Positions 1 to 10,870 of a stretch of DNA of 64,000 nucleotides are shown here, one piece after another (position 1 is the stretch's first letter; every line of letters starts with the position of its first letter). The notes below the pieces were generated by a model that did not search any database, was not told the DNA's origin, and was given only the letters and a program-made list of their open reading frames with translations. The position numbers and the translations under genes are program-made. This DNA comes from Diabrotica undecimpunctata (Eukaryota > Arthropoda > Insecta > Coleoptera > Chrysomelidae), in assembly GCF_040954645.1 (NCBI RefSeq), contig NC_092808.1, positions 86,187,389 to 86,251,388 on the forward strand, given 5' to 3'.

Positions 1-677
1 GCTTCATTGTTTTGGTTGGGGTTTAGTTGAGCTAGTGGTTCGGAGCACTGTGAAGCGATGTGTCCTGGCTTCTTGCATCTAAAGCAAACTAAACTGTCTT
101 GAGAAATGAATATTCTATATGTCGTGTTGTCAAAAACAAGAGTAAATGACTCTGGTAGTGTTAGATTGTGTGGACTGATATAGATTTGTCTTCGAAAACT
201 AAGGATGTGATTGTATTCAGGCATAGAAGCACTTATTTTGAGAAAGGTCATGGGGGAGACAGGAACTATGCCGATTTTTTGTAACTCATTGATAAGCAAG
301 TCGTGCGGTATTGAAGGACACACGCCGGAGAGCACAAGTCGTTCCGCTGGTGTAACTAACCTTCTTGCTCTGACAATTTCACCTTGTATTTCTATTTGAC
401 CATGATTATTCATAAAATCGTCCACTATTTGTTTATTGGATAAATACATACATATGCGATTATTAGACAATCTAGAAGAGAAGATTATATTCTTCGGTTG
501 AATTATATTTCCAAGTGGGAGAAGGTAGTCTTGAAGTTTGGTGTTTTCTAAGGCACTAAAGATAATTGCTTGGGACTTTAAAGGAAATTGCACTCTCGAC
601 GCTGCCGATGAGTATGACTGTGATGTGTTTATTTGTTTTTGATGGTCTTGTATTGTAGAACTGTTGTGTGATTCCAT
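1..677 (-). CDS. LINE ORF1 (gag-like, CCHC zinc knuckle), partial
   Basis: An open frame of about 225 codons starts at ATG 677-675 and runs off the left edge without a stop. It encodes a nucleic-acid-binding ORF1 protein of an I/Jockey-like LINE. Near its visible C-terminus is a CX2CX4HX4C knuckle (CFRCKKPGHIASQC, about 35-80 in the window), preceded by the motif SFRRQIYI that recurs in the related ORF1 copies at 19,943-20,765 and 40,010-41,366. ORF1 of such elements coats element RNA in a ribonucleoprotein. Unlike the two related copies it has no visible stop or frameshift, so it is the best-preserved ORF1 here. The start is the first ATG after a stretch with stops. The reading-frame continuity is direct observation; function is by family. 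ORF2 would lie outside the window to the left. Confidence 0.85.
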   Translation of the reverse strand, partial: MESHNSSTIQDHQKQINTSQSYSSAASRVQFPLKSQAIIFSALENTKLQDYLLPLGNIIQPKNIIFSSRLSNNRICMYLSNKQIVDDFMNNHGQIEIQGEIVRARRLVTPAERLVLSGVCPSIPHDLLINELQKIGIVPVSPMTFLKISASMPEYNHILSFRRQIYISPHNLTLPESFTLVFDNTTYRIFISQDSLVCFRCKKPGHIASQCSEPLAQLNPNQNNE

Positions 678-1029
678 GTTTAAATTCATTTCGATAAACG
701 TTTATGAAAAGTAAGTCCGACTCTGTACACCTGCTAAAACAGGTATATCGGTCTTTACTAAAAGCGGTTATTTGCTGGTAAAACTGGATTTGTTTATTGA
801 CAACAATAACAAATAATTGCAATTTGCTGATTTGAATGCTAATTTAACTGGATATTATGTAAAGAGTTTGTACACTTACAGTTTATTCCAATATATCACT
901 AAGATTCACAATTTATAACTTACATTAAACTTTGTTAATGTTAAAAATATTCGGAGCCCACATTGAGTACAACATTATAGTTATCGATGCAGAACCGAAC
1001 TCCAACATAATATTTTATAATTGGTTTAT
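678..1029. other. LINE 5' leader and AT-rich gap
   Basis: Roughly the first 150-170 bases upstream of the ORF1 ATG are probably the LINE 5' leader (minus strand), but I cannot fix the element's 5' end or a target-site duplication. The remainder is AT-rich with no coding signal. Confidence 0.35.
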
Positions 1030-1063
1030 CGTCGGTCTAAAGTGCACTTATTGTATCTCCAAA
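1030..1063 (+). repeat. Left inverted end of candidate transposon A
   Basis: Begins CGTCGGTCTAAAG and continues into a TTGTATCTCCAAA block. The reverse complement of 5,096-5,130 reads CGACGGTCTAAAG and ends in TTGTAACTCCAAA at the same spacing. Confidence 0.5.
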
Positions 1064-3555
1064 AACCCATTTTTTGGTAATCGCAAATTTAATGTTCAGA
1101 GAAGTGTTAACGTTATGTAAAGTAGAATTATATTTTAAATTCATAATGTAGATTGACAAACAAGGCATACTTATTATGTTTATTGATTTTAAAGTTTTTT
1201 TAAACATTTAAGAAAAACTGACCGGAGATACAATATGTGTACCCTACATTTTAAAGAACAACCATTGTATCTTCTTATATAAAACAGCTAAACTACTAGC
1301 TACTGTTTGAATACCGTTTACTAAAGTAAAATTTGTTACAACTTATAATAAGATAAAAATTATTATTAGATATATAGGTATTTAATATTATTTTGTAGTA
1401 ATAAAAATTATAGTATACCCGTACCCGAATGTAAAAAACAATTTAAATAAAACCACTGTTTTTAATTTTGCATCATAGTTATTATTAAATAGGTATTATT
1501 TTTTTAACATTAGTTAGGTTATAAGCTAGGTAACTCAGTAATACTAAACTCACTCATAAAAAAATCAAAACTATAAGATTCATTCTCCATCTTCATCAGA
1601 TCCTGCAGGTAAGTTTCGTTTTTTCTTGTTATTACCTTTTGTCTCTTTATATGTACAATCAAAACTCTTGAAAAAACGTAAATACGTGTTTGGTATTACT
1701 CCCTCCTTTAGAAGAAACAGTAAATATTTTTTCTTAGCTGCAGTTACTGGTATTTTTTCCTTATATTTCGGCTTGAGAGAAATGGCATTCCAATCGAAAA
1801 ACTTTTCAATTTGCTTCCTATTCAACTGGAGTTTAGCTACGTCAATTTGTAAGAAATTTTCATCACTCAAATTATACTTATACTGTATAGTATAGGGCCT
1901 ATTTTTTTTTAAACGAAGCCATTTTATCTTTAACCACTTAACTATGTGGACGCCTTATTTTTATCTGCAGGCGAAAAATAATTAGTATTTTGTGTTATAT
2001 TTTTTACAATCTTAGAGTCGAGATCTTTCAAATCATAAACATCGGAAAATGTTCGTTTGAACACTTTGTAAGCATTCGGTTTTCTTCTTGCCATCTCAAC
2101 AAGTATAGCCCATTCTAGAAGCGAATATATTTTTTTATGTTTTCTAGCTCTTTCTATTGTAGAATGTATGGAATCGGTTTCTAAATATGAGTGACCCGAT
2201 TCCATGTATTTGAGATCCACTATTTATAAATGTTTTATTTTGTTTACAGCATACAACATTAAAGCACAAATATACTGGTTGCGGTTTTGACCGCCGCATG
2301 TATCATAAGGAATAAGAAGTAACTGCTGTGACTGTCTCTGGTAGTTCTGTCAGATATTGTAATAAGCAGCTGCCGATTTCAGATGATCCCTTTCTCCCAT
2401 TTAATTCATCCCATAAATAACACAAACCATCACTATTGCTGTAGTCGAATATTGTAAAATAAATAAAGACAGTTTTCTATGGTAATATATTTGCGAGTCG
2501 CCAGCAAATGGAATATTAAGGACGGCCTGCAAATCAAATGATATGGATCTATGGATGTCTTTTCTTTGTCATCTAATGCCTTCTTTTTATCAATTTCTTT
2601 AATTTCCATTGCTCCTACTTCTCGTTTTTTATGCAAGTCCCATTCAGCTTGAAGACTGGTTTTATCTGGAGCGGTATAATAAACATACTTGGTACATTGG
2701 TCCTTTTTTGGAACATGAAACCCCAAAGGAGGATCATAACGATTAAATATACCTCTGTATACATACTGTTTTACAGGGACAATTTCATTTCTTGGGCAAA
2801 ACTCACCTCGATATAAACGAAACAGAATTGACAAATTTAGTTCAGACGATAAATACAACTTTTTGAAATTTTTCCGACAATAATGAGACTCGACTTTGGG
2901 GATACAGTTAATGTGTTCCTTCACTTTTAAAACTGAATTATCACTAGTAGCATTAGGTACTGGCCGACCATTGCGTTTGTCGACCACAGTATATGTGCCA
3001 CTTAGTCATCTGTTAGCTAAAGCTGAATCAGTAACTTCAAAAGAAATTAAAAAGCGCAAAAAAATTTTAAACACACCCTTCGTTTTTTTTTCAAAGCATC
3101 TACTAAAAAATACTTTCTTGTCTTTTTGTTGGCTTTTTTTATACCACTTTTTGGTCTATGACGTTGCACTTCTGTTTCGAAAACAACTGATGTAATATAC
3201 GTCTTTTGTTTAATGGTGTCACCTAAACTCCAGTATTCATGGAACAGTGCCAGTTGCCTTTCTTCAGAAATATGTAAGGAGCATTTAAATTTGCATGATT
3301 TGCAATTTAAGTACACAGGGTTTTTTACAGGAACTTTGACACCTTTTCTACTTATATACTCTAGACCCAGTGCACGCTTTGTCTTACGTAAGTTTTTTTC
3401 CCAGTTGGATGGATCAGCTATATGCTTACGTTTTCTCTGCCTTACCTCTATATTACTAACCTCTCCTTCAGAAGTAATATACGTCATTGGTATGATTAAA
3501 CTTTGAGACAAAAGTTCACTTTTGGAGCTGGAACTGGAATCATTGCTTCTTGGTA

Positions 3556-3810
3556 TGTATGAATCGCTATCGTCTTCAGAATTGTCTAATTTCGTTTAAT
3601 TGTTCCGGAAAAACATCGTCTTCAGAATTATTTAAAACTGCATAAATAATTGTTTCGGAAAAATATCGTTTTCAGGATTATCGGCAATTGCGTTTAAGTT
3701 TTCGAGAATAATATCGTCCTTAGAATTGTCGACAATTTTACCTAATAATTGTTCCGGGACAGTATCATCTTGAGAGTTGCCGACAATTTCCTCTAACTGT
3801 TTCGGAAAAA
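3556..3810 (-). repeat. Coding minisatellite, acidic repeats
   Basis: About four to five degenerate direct repeats of 48-52 bp inside the N-terminal region of copy A. Each encodes a variant of an acidic unit like PEQLLGKIVDNSKDD. Unit lengths that are not multiples of three coincide with the frame loss near 3,600-3,640. Confidence 0.65.
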
Positions 3811-3939
3811 CGAGCCCTGTATCCCATTCTTCAGCTTTAATAATAATGTTTGCTTTAGGCAACTGCTGAACCACTTCGAAGTTGTTTGAATATTCTAAGT
3901 CCAAAATTAAAATTTCTTTTAAATGACCGTTTGTACTAT

Positions 3940-4268
3940 GATTTTTATATTTTTATTGGGTATAGGTCATATAATATTAAAAGAAGTTAAAATATACTTA
4001 AATAAAACATAGTGTCGTTACGTTTCGGTTTATTTTTTTAACCATTTTCAAACAATTATGAATATATTTTATTTCTTTATACGTAACACTGTATTTGTGT
4101 AATTTTAACGTTTCCTCTATAAAGGAGTAATAAAATATATTCATAAGGGTTTAAAAATGGCTAAAAAAACTAAACCGAAACGTAACGGCACTATGTTTTA
4201 TTTAAGTATATTTTAACTTCTTTTAACTATATTATATGACCGATATCCATTAAAATATAAAAATTTAA
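3940..4268. mobile_element. MITE-like foldback in the intron of copy A
   Basis: Two arms of about 135 bp (3,940-4,075 and 4,130-4,268) are near-perfect reverse complements around a loop of roughly 55 bp. Shared blocks include GTTAAAATATACTTAAATAA and the CGTTACGTTTCGGTTTA block. No coding capacity. It lies within the presumed intron between exons 1 and 2 of copy A, so it probably inserted there. Exact termini and duplication are unclear because the flanks are AT-rich. Confidence 0.75.
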
Positions 4269-5095
4269 AAATTATAAAATTAAAAAATAAAAGTTGAAAA
4301 TGAATGTATAGTTTTTCCAGTCGCCCCCAAATTATAATACATGGAAATATAACCACATTCAACAATCACAATTTTATTATTATTGTTATTTGGGGCCAAT
4401 TCCACTAAAACTTTATCGACTATCTGTTTACCATAAATAACTTTTTTAACTGGAATGATAGTTTGACCGACAATTTTAGGTATACTTATTACTTCTTTAT
4501 TACCTGCAAATTACGAAATATTCATTTTCACATTCTCAAGGAGAGAATACTTGAAATATTTAACTTACCGGCAGGAAAGGCATTATTTTCCTTATTGCAT
4601 AACATGGCCAACTCCACTAAGCTTTTAGCATGGCTACACATACTTTTGTTAATTACAAATAACACAGAAATTCACAATAATAAGTAATACAATACGAACG
4701 ACTGCGTGCAGCTCTTGACGTTTACTAATTAAATATAACCTCAGAAATTCAAAAGACAAAGAATGCCATGGTAAAAATGGGAGATACAATGATTGTGAAG
4801 TTTAGCATATAATTTTAACGGACACAGATATTGTATATGCTTATACAACATGGAGATAAACTATTTGTGAATTTAGATAGGCGATTTTTGAAGAGGACAA
4901 CTATTATATGAAGCTTACAACAAAATTGCAAAAAGCTTACAATATTGCACTACAAAATGTAACTAAATGCCGTAATTCTCAATTTAAAATTCATATTATT
5001 ATTATTTTGGTGGGATTTGGATTTAAAATGTTTGTGCACAATAAAAAGGGCCCCAAATTTAAATTGATTGGTATCAAAATCTACAAAACGTTAAA

Positions 5096-5130
5096 TTTGG
5101 AGTTACAATGAATGTGCTTTAGACCGTCGG
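5096..5130 (-). repeat. Right inverted end of candidate transposon A
   Basis: Partner of 1,030-1,063. On the plus strand it reads TTTGGAGTTACAATG, then a short spacer and CTTTAGACCGTCGG. Confidence 0.5.
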
Positions 5131-5857
5131 TATTTTCTTGTCTTATTTATGTTGTTTCGGTGTTATTGCCGATTTTTCTTGCTTCTATTAAAATACCTCT
5201 TTCTTATTTTCTACTTATCTTTTAACTTTTTTCTGATATGTATTCACCTATTCGTTACCACTATCCATTTCTATGTTTCTTCCATAATCGACATCCCCTA
5301 CGTAGAATATCGTAAGTGCATTCGGTCAACTTTCTAGTACAGCTGTTCGCTTATTGTTTATTAATGACTGCTTAGTGAGAGAATAAGCAACATATTTGAA
5401 AATTTTGATATTAATTACGAAATAGCTGGGTAATAATCCTGCGTAGTCTTAAGTTAACATTATTTCTTGTTTTCGAGAAAAATCACTTACGATATTTTAC
5501 GTTGACCGACATAAAAAGTAAATTCTAGGATGTAACACTATGAATAATTATACTTACTATAAAAACTATTTGTCGTACGTCATAAATTTTATATTCTTCT
5601 TTTTAAAAAATGGTAAATAATTATTGTAAGTAGAAGACACTATATTCTACTACGATAAAATTTTAACTAAATAAATAAAATTTTAAATAATAATGTCGTT
5701 AGTTTATAAACCTACTTGTAATAAAAATATTCAGGGGTATTTTTAGGAAAGTATGGAATGAAAAAGCATATAATTATTATTGATATATCACCATATTTTA
5801 TTGATAGAATTATTGTTAATTTTCATACAAATTTAAAAAGTAGAACCTTATTGTAAT
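5131..5857. other. AT-rich stretch, nothing recognised
   Basis: No coding frame with recognisable similarity and no clear repeat. Several homopolymer-rich tracts. Confidence 0.4.
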
Positions 5858-5868
5858 GATTTTAAGGT

Positions 5869-6047
5869 CTTCTTCTTCTTCAAGTGCCATCTCCGCGGCG
5901 GAGGTCGGCAATCATCATAGCTATTCGGACTTTTGAGACGGCTGCTCTGAAAAGTTCATTTGATGTACATCCGTACCACTCTCTCGGGTTGCGCAGCCAT
6001 GACATACTACGCCTCCCTATGCTTCTCTTTCCTTGGATCTTTCCTTG
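5869..6047 (-). mobile_element. 5'-truncated LINE 3' end with 11-bp duplication
   Basis: A 179-bp insertion exactly bracketed by GATTTTAAGGT at 5,858-5,868 and 6,048-6,058. The minus strand encodes only the last ~60 residues of a LINE ORF2 (GRRSMSW, WYGCTSNELFRAA, VRIAMMIADLRRGDGT, then stop) followed by a GAA-rich tail. The same C-terminus recurs at 19,530-19,942, 24,000-24,570 and 42,620-42,946, so one LINE family has seeded the region with 5'-truncated ends. The perfect duplication marks a target-primed insertion. Confidence 0.88.
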
Positions 6048-6186
6048 GATTTTAAGGTACCATAGTCTAAATAAATAATGCAATACCTTTTAATAACCCT
6101 TATTCTAAGACCCATCAACATAACGTTTATTTTAATAAAACATAAAAACCCTCTAGTAACAAAAAAAAAATAAAAATACAACATCA

Positions 6187-7565
6187 CTAACTATCACCCT
6201 CATTCTGATTGTGCCCAAATTCTAAAAAGCAATGACGAATAGATACTTTTAAAGTGGATGGAGCATAAAAATACATGGCTATGCTATAACGATTTTGGCC
6301 CACACAATTATCCGACCAAAATCTAAATTCATTTGTGCCTAGGTCCTTGAAATAAATTTCATCTAACACGTAGAACCCTTATTAGCGCCCCTTTTGCCCT
6401 GCCCTTCATGCCGCATGAAGCAAGTACCTTCTTTATCCACGACATTGAAAACAGTGAAGTTGAATGTTAATAGTTTACATTTATAATAAAGATTATAACG
6501 AAAGTATTTTCTGAAAAAATCTAGCTGTTAATATTTTTTCCTTAGAGGTTTTAGCTTAGTTTTTATCAAAGCACTTTGGTATAGACTTGTTTTTTAAATG
6601 TGACATTTTTATCACATTGGTCCTTTTTGGGAACGTAAAAGCTCAATTTAAAATGTACGATAACAATATCAGGATATTTCCTTTTAGTATTAGCTATAGA
6701 GGAGTATACCAGTTCATCAAACCATTCCTTGTATAAATCAAATAAGCGATAAAAATTCAAATCGCTATCCAAATAAAGATTATCACTTCTACTTCGTATG
6801 TAATATGATTCTATGCGTTGAATGGACTTGATGTGATCACAAACACTTTTACAACGTTTTCGGTTATCACCTTACGATGATTGTGATAGCACATCTGATT
6901 TATTTATATCAAACCGCTAGAGCGTCTAGTTTTTCCAAAGCAGTGTAGATAAACTGTTTACTTTAGATCTTGTACCTTCACATAGAGAAAGTATTTAAAA
7001 CCGTCTTTTTACAAATATATAAATTCTCTCTTTACTGTCAGTCTATAAATAGCCTTGATACTCTATCAGTAAAAACCCTTCATATTTTTTTGTTTGGTAC
7101 TAAGTAGCTACAAAATCTCATTCCTTTTTCTTCTCTGTTATCTAAATTTCAAAATTATTAAAAATGGAAATCCTTACATCGGTACTAATTTTTAAAGAAC
7201 ATTTTTGTCTACAATTTTCTGGACACATCGGTTTTATTGATTTCGCAACCTGATTGTACCATCACGACTTTTATATGATTTACCTATATTTTTGGTCTCT
7301 TTCTTGTATTATTAATCCAAGATGCAAAATGTCGACGTCTGATGTGACCTACATCCTTTCAAGAAATCTGTTTCATTTTCTAGAACATTTCGGAGTTGAT
7401 TCCGAAAATGAAGAAAACGGGCTGTTAGCTTAGGCTGTTAATAGTAGGTCACTAGTGGATGAAACGGCTGACTGCGGTTTTTGTATAGCATTTTCATACC
7501 AAGGACAAAAGTAGTTATGACAATCGTAGTCTTAATGGTTTTTAGTACTCTCTGGGAATGGAATG
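6187..7565 (-). pseudogene. DUF7869-like gene, copy B (fragmentary)
   Basis: Minus-strand fragments in family order: RRRHFASWINNTRKR (about 7,340), KPMCPENCRQKCSLKI Cys cluster (about 7,190), ERIYICKKT (about 7,040), CDHIKSIQRIESYYIRS and YLDSDLNFYRLFDLYKEW (6,720-6,850), FYVPKKDQC (about 6,620), CFMRHEGQGKRGAN (about 6,410), FRFWSDNCVGQNRYS (about 6,300) and FLEFGHNQNEGD (about 6,200). The frame changes repeatedly and the 3' third seen in copy A is missing after 6,187. It is far more decayed than copies A and C. The WSDNCVGQN and GH...D motifs support the same conserved core as in the other copies. An acidic N-terminal part may extend to about 7,570. Confidence 0.7.
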
Positions 7566-8141
7566 TGTATGTTATCTTCCTCTGGCTGGTTCGCTATTGA
7601 TTTTAAAAAATAATTTAATGTTAAGTTATCACTGTGTACTTATAAATAATATTATTATCATTATATTTATTATTTTTTATTTATAAATAGTTACCAGAAA
7701 ACGGGGAAGTAGGCACGCTGTTGAAATCTTCATCAACTGTATCTGACCAAAAAATCCATAATTTGTTCTATTGCACTCTTGTCTACATCCGATGGCAACT
7801 AAATGAAGTAATATATGGCATGTAGTAGATAGATAAAAGAACAATATGGAACGCCAACTTAAAACATCGTATCATATACATAAGACATAATTTTTGTTTA
7901 TTTTTCGGTGTAATATAATAGCTTTCTATAACACACACGATAGTTTGTTAATACCGCAAACAACGTAAAGTATATTAAATATAACTTACGATATTTTTCG
8001 TCGGAAAGATAAAAATTATTACGTTTATATTAAAATACTCATTTTACTACAAAATATCAGAACACAATAATACATACCTATATTTCTTTCACTTTCTTCA
8101 ATTAAATCTTTGCCCCCGTTAAATATCGGTAGTAGAACATA
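7566..8141. other. AT-rich stretch, nothing firm
   Basis: A short minus-strand open stretch (SDVDKSAIEQIMDFL, about 7,745-7,790) could be a first exon of copy B, but there is no convincing splice site. Otherwise nothing recognised. Confidence 0.3.
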
Positions 8142-8143
8142 TA

Positions 8144-9080
8144 GCCCAGTCTGGTTATACAAAAATCATCGATTTCACGGCAAAATGTTTCGCAGATATC
8201 TGAAGCTTTTAAGACATAGTTGGGGGTTACTAGATGACGAATAGTTAAAAAGATACTCCTATTTTTACCTTGCGTTTTTTTTTAACAATAATTTATGGTC
8301 AGAATTTGATTTTTTATCCATAAGTTTTTTCCCTTATAATTTAAATAAAGAATATTTATACCATTCTTTTATATCAAGAATATCTTTATTTTCCCGTTTT
8401 TTCAATTAAAATTGATAACTTATTCACGGAGATATTTGTAAAAAAGCAGTTTTTTTGCACTAATTTATAAATTTAATTGATTTTTTTATTAACAAAATAA
8501 AATACATTTCAACATTGAGGAATTACCGTCCTTTAAATGTGTGCAAAATTTCCCCCCAATCGGTCAAATAGTTTAAAAGTTATTCAATTTGTTTATTCTT
8601 GGGAATAATTATTTAAACCATTGAACTTGCTCTATGAATGATGCTAGATACATTTAACAAATTTCATAGGATTCTTTTAAACTTATACTATCTCAGAAGT
8701 TAAATGAATATTGAGTTTTCATCGAAATTATTTACAAAATAAACGTTTGAAAAAGGGATATGTTTTTTACTTATAAACAATTGTAATTACTTCTATATTT
8801 TTTAAACTACAGACTTGTACGTACAACCATTAAATAGCTGGTAAAAAAACTCACATTTAACAAAAAAAATAAACCTTCTATGAACAATAGGAACGAAGTT
8901 AGCGACAATTTTTTTGTTAATTATATCTCCATTGTTTATAAATATTAAGAAGTAAAATTTGCACAAATTTTGAATGAAAATCTAAACTTTATATTGAATT
9001 TTATAGCTATAAAATTCATCCAATTTTTCGAAACTTAAAACCTTTCGAAACGAAGTTACTTTCGAAAGATCGACATAGGA
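8144..9080 (+). repeat. Left arm of foldback element 1
   Basis: Reverse complement of 10,871-11,784. Its inner end carries an extra ~17-bp duplication (TTCGAAAC repeated near 9,035-9,060) absent from the other arm. Its tip after GCCCAGTCTGGTTA reads TACAAAAATCATCGATTTC, unlike the opposite tip. Confidence 0.82.
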
Positions 9081-9129
9081 AAGTGGAGGGGAAACTGTTT
9101 TAGCTCCTCGCTGCAAAATTTAATATTAT

Positions 9130-10195
9130 GGTTACGGATATATCATTCAAAAGCTTCAACAGTTCTGTAAGAATTTCATCAGGTCCATTTGCTTTTCCAT
9201 TTTTAGCGTTTCTTATTGCCTATTCTACTTCTTCTTTCAATATGTCTGGCCCAGTTGCATTGATTATCTGAGTTAAGTTGTTTCTATCGTCTTCAAATAA
9301 TTCATTTAGGTATTCTGTCTATCTTTTTATTTTATTCTCTAGATCTACAATAAGATTTTCATCTTTATCTTTAAGTTTACTTATTTGGCATTTTTTTATG
9401 CTTCCTGTTATCGCTTTTACTTTTTTGTGCATATTGAATGCATCGTACTTTTTCTCATAGGTTTCCATTTCTTCACATTGTTCTTTAATCCACTCCTCTT
9501 TGGCTTCTTTTATTCTTTTTTTTATGTGTTTATTTATTTCTTTGTATTTGTCTGGGTAATTCTTCATCTTTCTTCTTTGTTCCATCAAGTCTAGTATATC
9601 TTGTGTCATCCACCCCTTATTCTCTGTTGTTGTTTTTGTAAGATGTTTCTTTCCTGCTGTTTGTATAGCTGTATTTATGTACTTTAATTTTTGGTTAACG
9701 CTGTTTGTATCGTTAATTTGTTGCTGCACTGAACGGAGGTTTTCATTTATTTCTTCTTAAAGTTATTTTTCTATATTTTTGTTTCTAAGTTTATTTAAAT
9801 CTAGTGCTTTTCTGTGTGGTCTTCTAATATTTTTTGGTCTCGCCTCTATCACAGTAACTATCGGGTTATGATCTGAGCCTATATGAGCTCCTGGGTACGT
9901 CTTAGTACATTTAACAGCATTATGATACCTCCTTGCTATCATAATGTAGTCTATTTGATTTCTCACTATTTTTTCTTTAATATGTTGTGGAGATGTCCAT
10001 ATATATAACCGTCGAGGAGGTAATTTGAAAAAGGTATTTGTTATTACGAAGTCTCTGTCACTTTGGCAAAATTGAATCAATCGATTCCTCTGTCATTTCT
10101 GTTTCCAAGCCCATATTTTCCTTCTTGTTCTCCTACCTTACCTTGACTCACCTTGGCATTAAGATCGCCCATTAATATGTTAATGTATAGAAAGA
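9130..10195 (-). pseudogene. Internal fragment of RTE-like LINE ORF2
   Basis: Minus strand, reading from 10,195 down: endonuclease motif ILMGDLNAKVSQGKVGE, then IQFCQSDRDFVITNTFF, RRLYIWTSP, RNQIDYIMIARR and GSDHNPIV (the SDH catalytic signature of AP-type endonucleases), a linker with GWMTQDILDLMEQRRKM, and the start of the reverse transcriptase (NGKANGPDEI). It stops at about 9,130, before any polymerase catalytic motif, exactly where the palindrome arm region begins. Stops at the VEA boundary (about 9,225), near 9,318 and after the endonuclease show it is dead. Both ends are missing, so it is a captured or eroded internal piece rather than a normal 5'-truncated copy. Confidence 0.8.
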
Positions 10196-10870
10196 CTGAC
10201 TTAATGACTGACTAAGTGAAGACAAACAACCTGCAACAAAAAGGTTCAAACCTGACAGTGAAGTCGAATAAATGAACCAAATTTTAACTTTTAAACCAAT
10301 GTATGTAAAGAAAATAAAAAAAGTAAAGTTCAATAAACATTGCAAAATTTAATAAGGCAAGTGATGAAAAAATCGACTTATTTTATCAAATCAGTAAGGC
10401 AGATTAGATTAATATTGTATATCATATTTGTAAGAAAAATAGAATAAAAATCAATATTGTTAATTATAAAAATACAAACAATTATAATTAATATAAGGAA
10501 TATAATAATATAATGTGTAAAAAATTACCTAAAATTTAATTTATAAAATATATAAGTATTATTACATCATTGATATAAAATGAAAAAAGATATGTTGATT
10601 TTCCGGGATTTTCCGAGATTTGTGGGGGGTGAAAATTATGTCATCATTATTAATACTGTGACAGACTATTCGAGCCAATTAAAAAAAAGTAAGTATTTAT
10701 GGTGAATTTCAAATGAACTCAATTTTTCCGAGTGTTCTCATATTTTCCGGCCAGTGAAAACTACGTAGTTATTCATATTTGAACGAGCTACCCCAAAATA
10801 AAAAACAGAGGCCTGCAGCTGCAAAGGAAGCCGAGATAATGTAAATTTTTCCTACGTGTTGCAATTTGAA
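10196..10870. other. AT-rich core of foldback element 1
   Basis: No reading frame or repeat recognised between the LINE piece and the right arm. Confidence 0.4.

Larger units (their letters stand above)
1580..4641 (-). pseudogene. DUF7869-like gene, copy A (decayed, two exons)
   Basis: Minus-strand gene reconstructed from several frames. Exon 1 is 4,641-4,569 (ATG, 24 codons plus one base, donor GTAAGT-like); exon 2 probably starts near 3,924 after an AAAG acceptor that keeps phase. Order in exon 2: acidic Ser/Asp-rich repeats (3,810-3,556), a basic RKRKH segment, a Cys cluster CKSCKFKC with a YWSLGD motif (about 3,200-3,320), VKEHI...VESHYCRKN and YLSSELNLS (2,790-2,940), VPKKDQC, LYDTCGGQNRNQ (about 2,300) and MESGHSYLETDSIHSTIE (about 2,150-2,215), ending at TGA 1,582-1,580. 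These match the insect multicopy family I know as DUF7869. Breaks lie near 3,600, 3,060, 3,009 (stop), 2,435, 2,310, 2,225 and 1,900, so it cannot make a full protein. The D-x-C-GGQN and GHS...D motifs resemble a nuclease-fold active site, but catalytic function is inference. Confidence 0.75.
1030..5130 (-). mobile_element. Candidate DNA transposon carrying DUF7869-like gene (copy A)
   Basis: A 4.1-kb interval bounded by imperfect inverted ends (1,030-1,063 and 5,096-5,130, about 28 of 34 positions matching) encloses a complete but decayed two-exon gene on the minus strand. Shorter copies of the end motif (core ATTGTATCTCC or a close variant) recur near both ends, for example around 1,222 (inverted), 1,265 and 4,782. 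Such subterminal repeats are typical transposase-binding arrangements. I see no clean target-site duplication. The gene family is repeated three times in this window, as expected of a mobile element. That this is a transposon is inference; the inverted ends could be accidental or belong to another element. Confidence 0.45.

Noticed and set aside
556..822. Minus-strand open frame of 88 codons
   Set aside because: Overlaps the genuine ORF1 at 1-677 in another frame and has no family motif.
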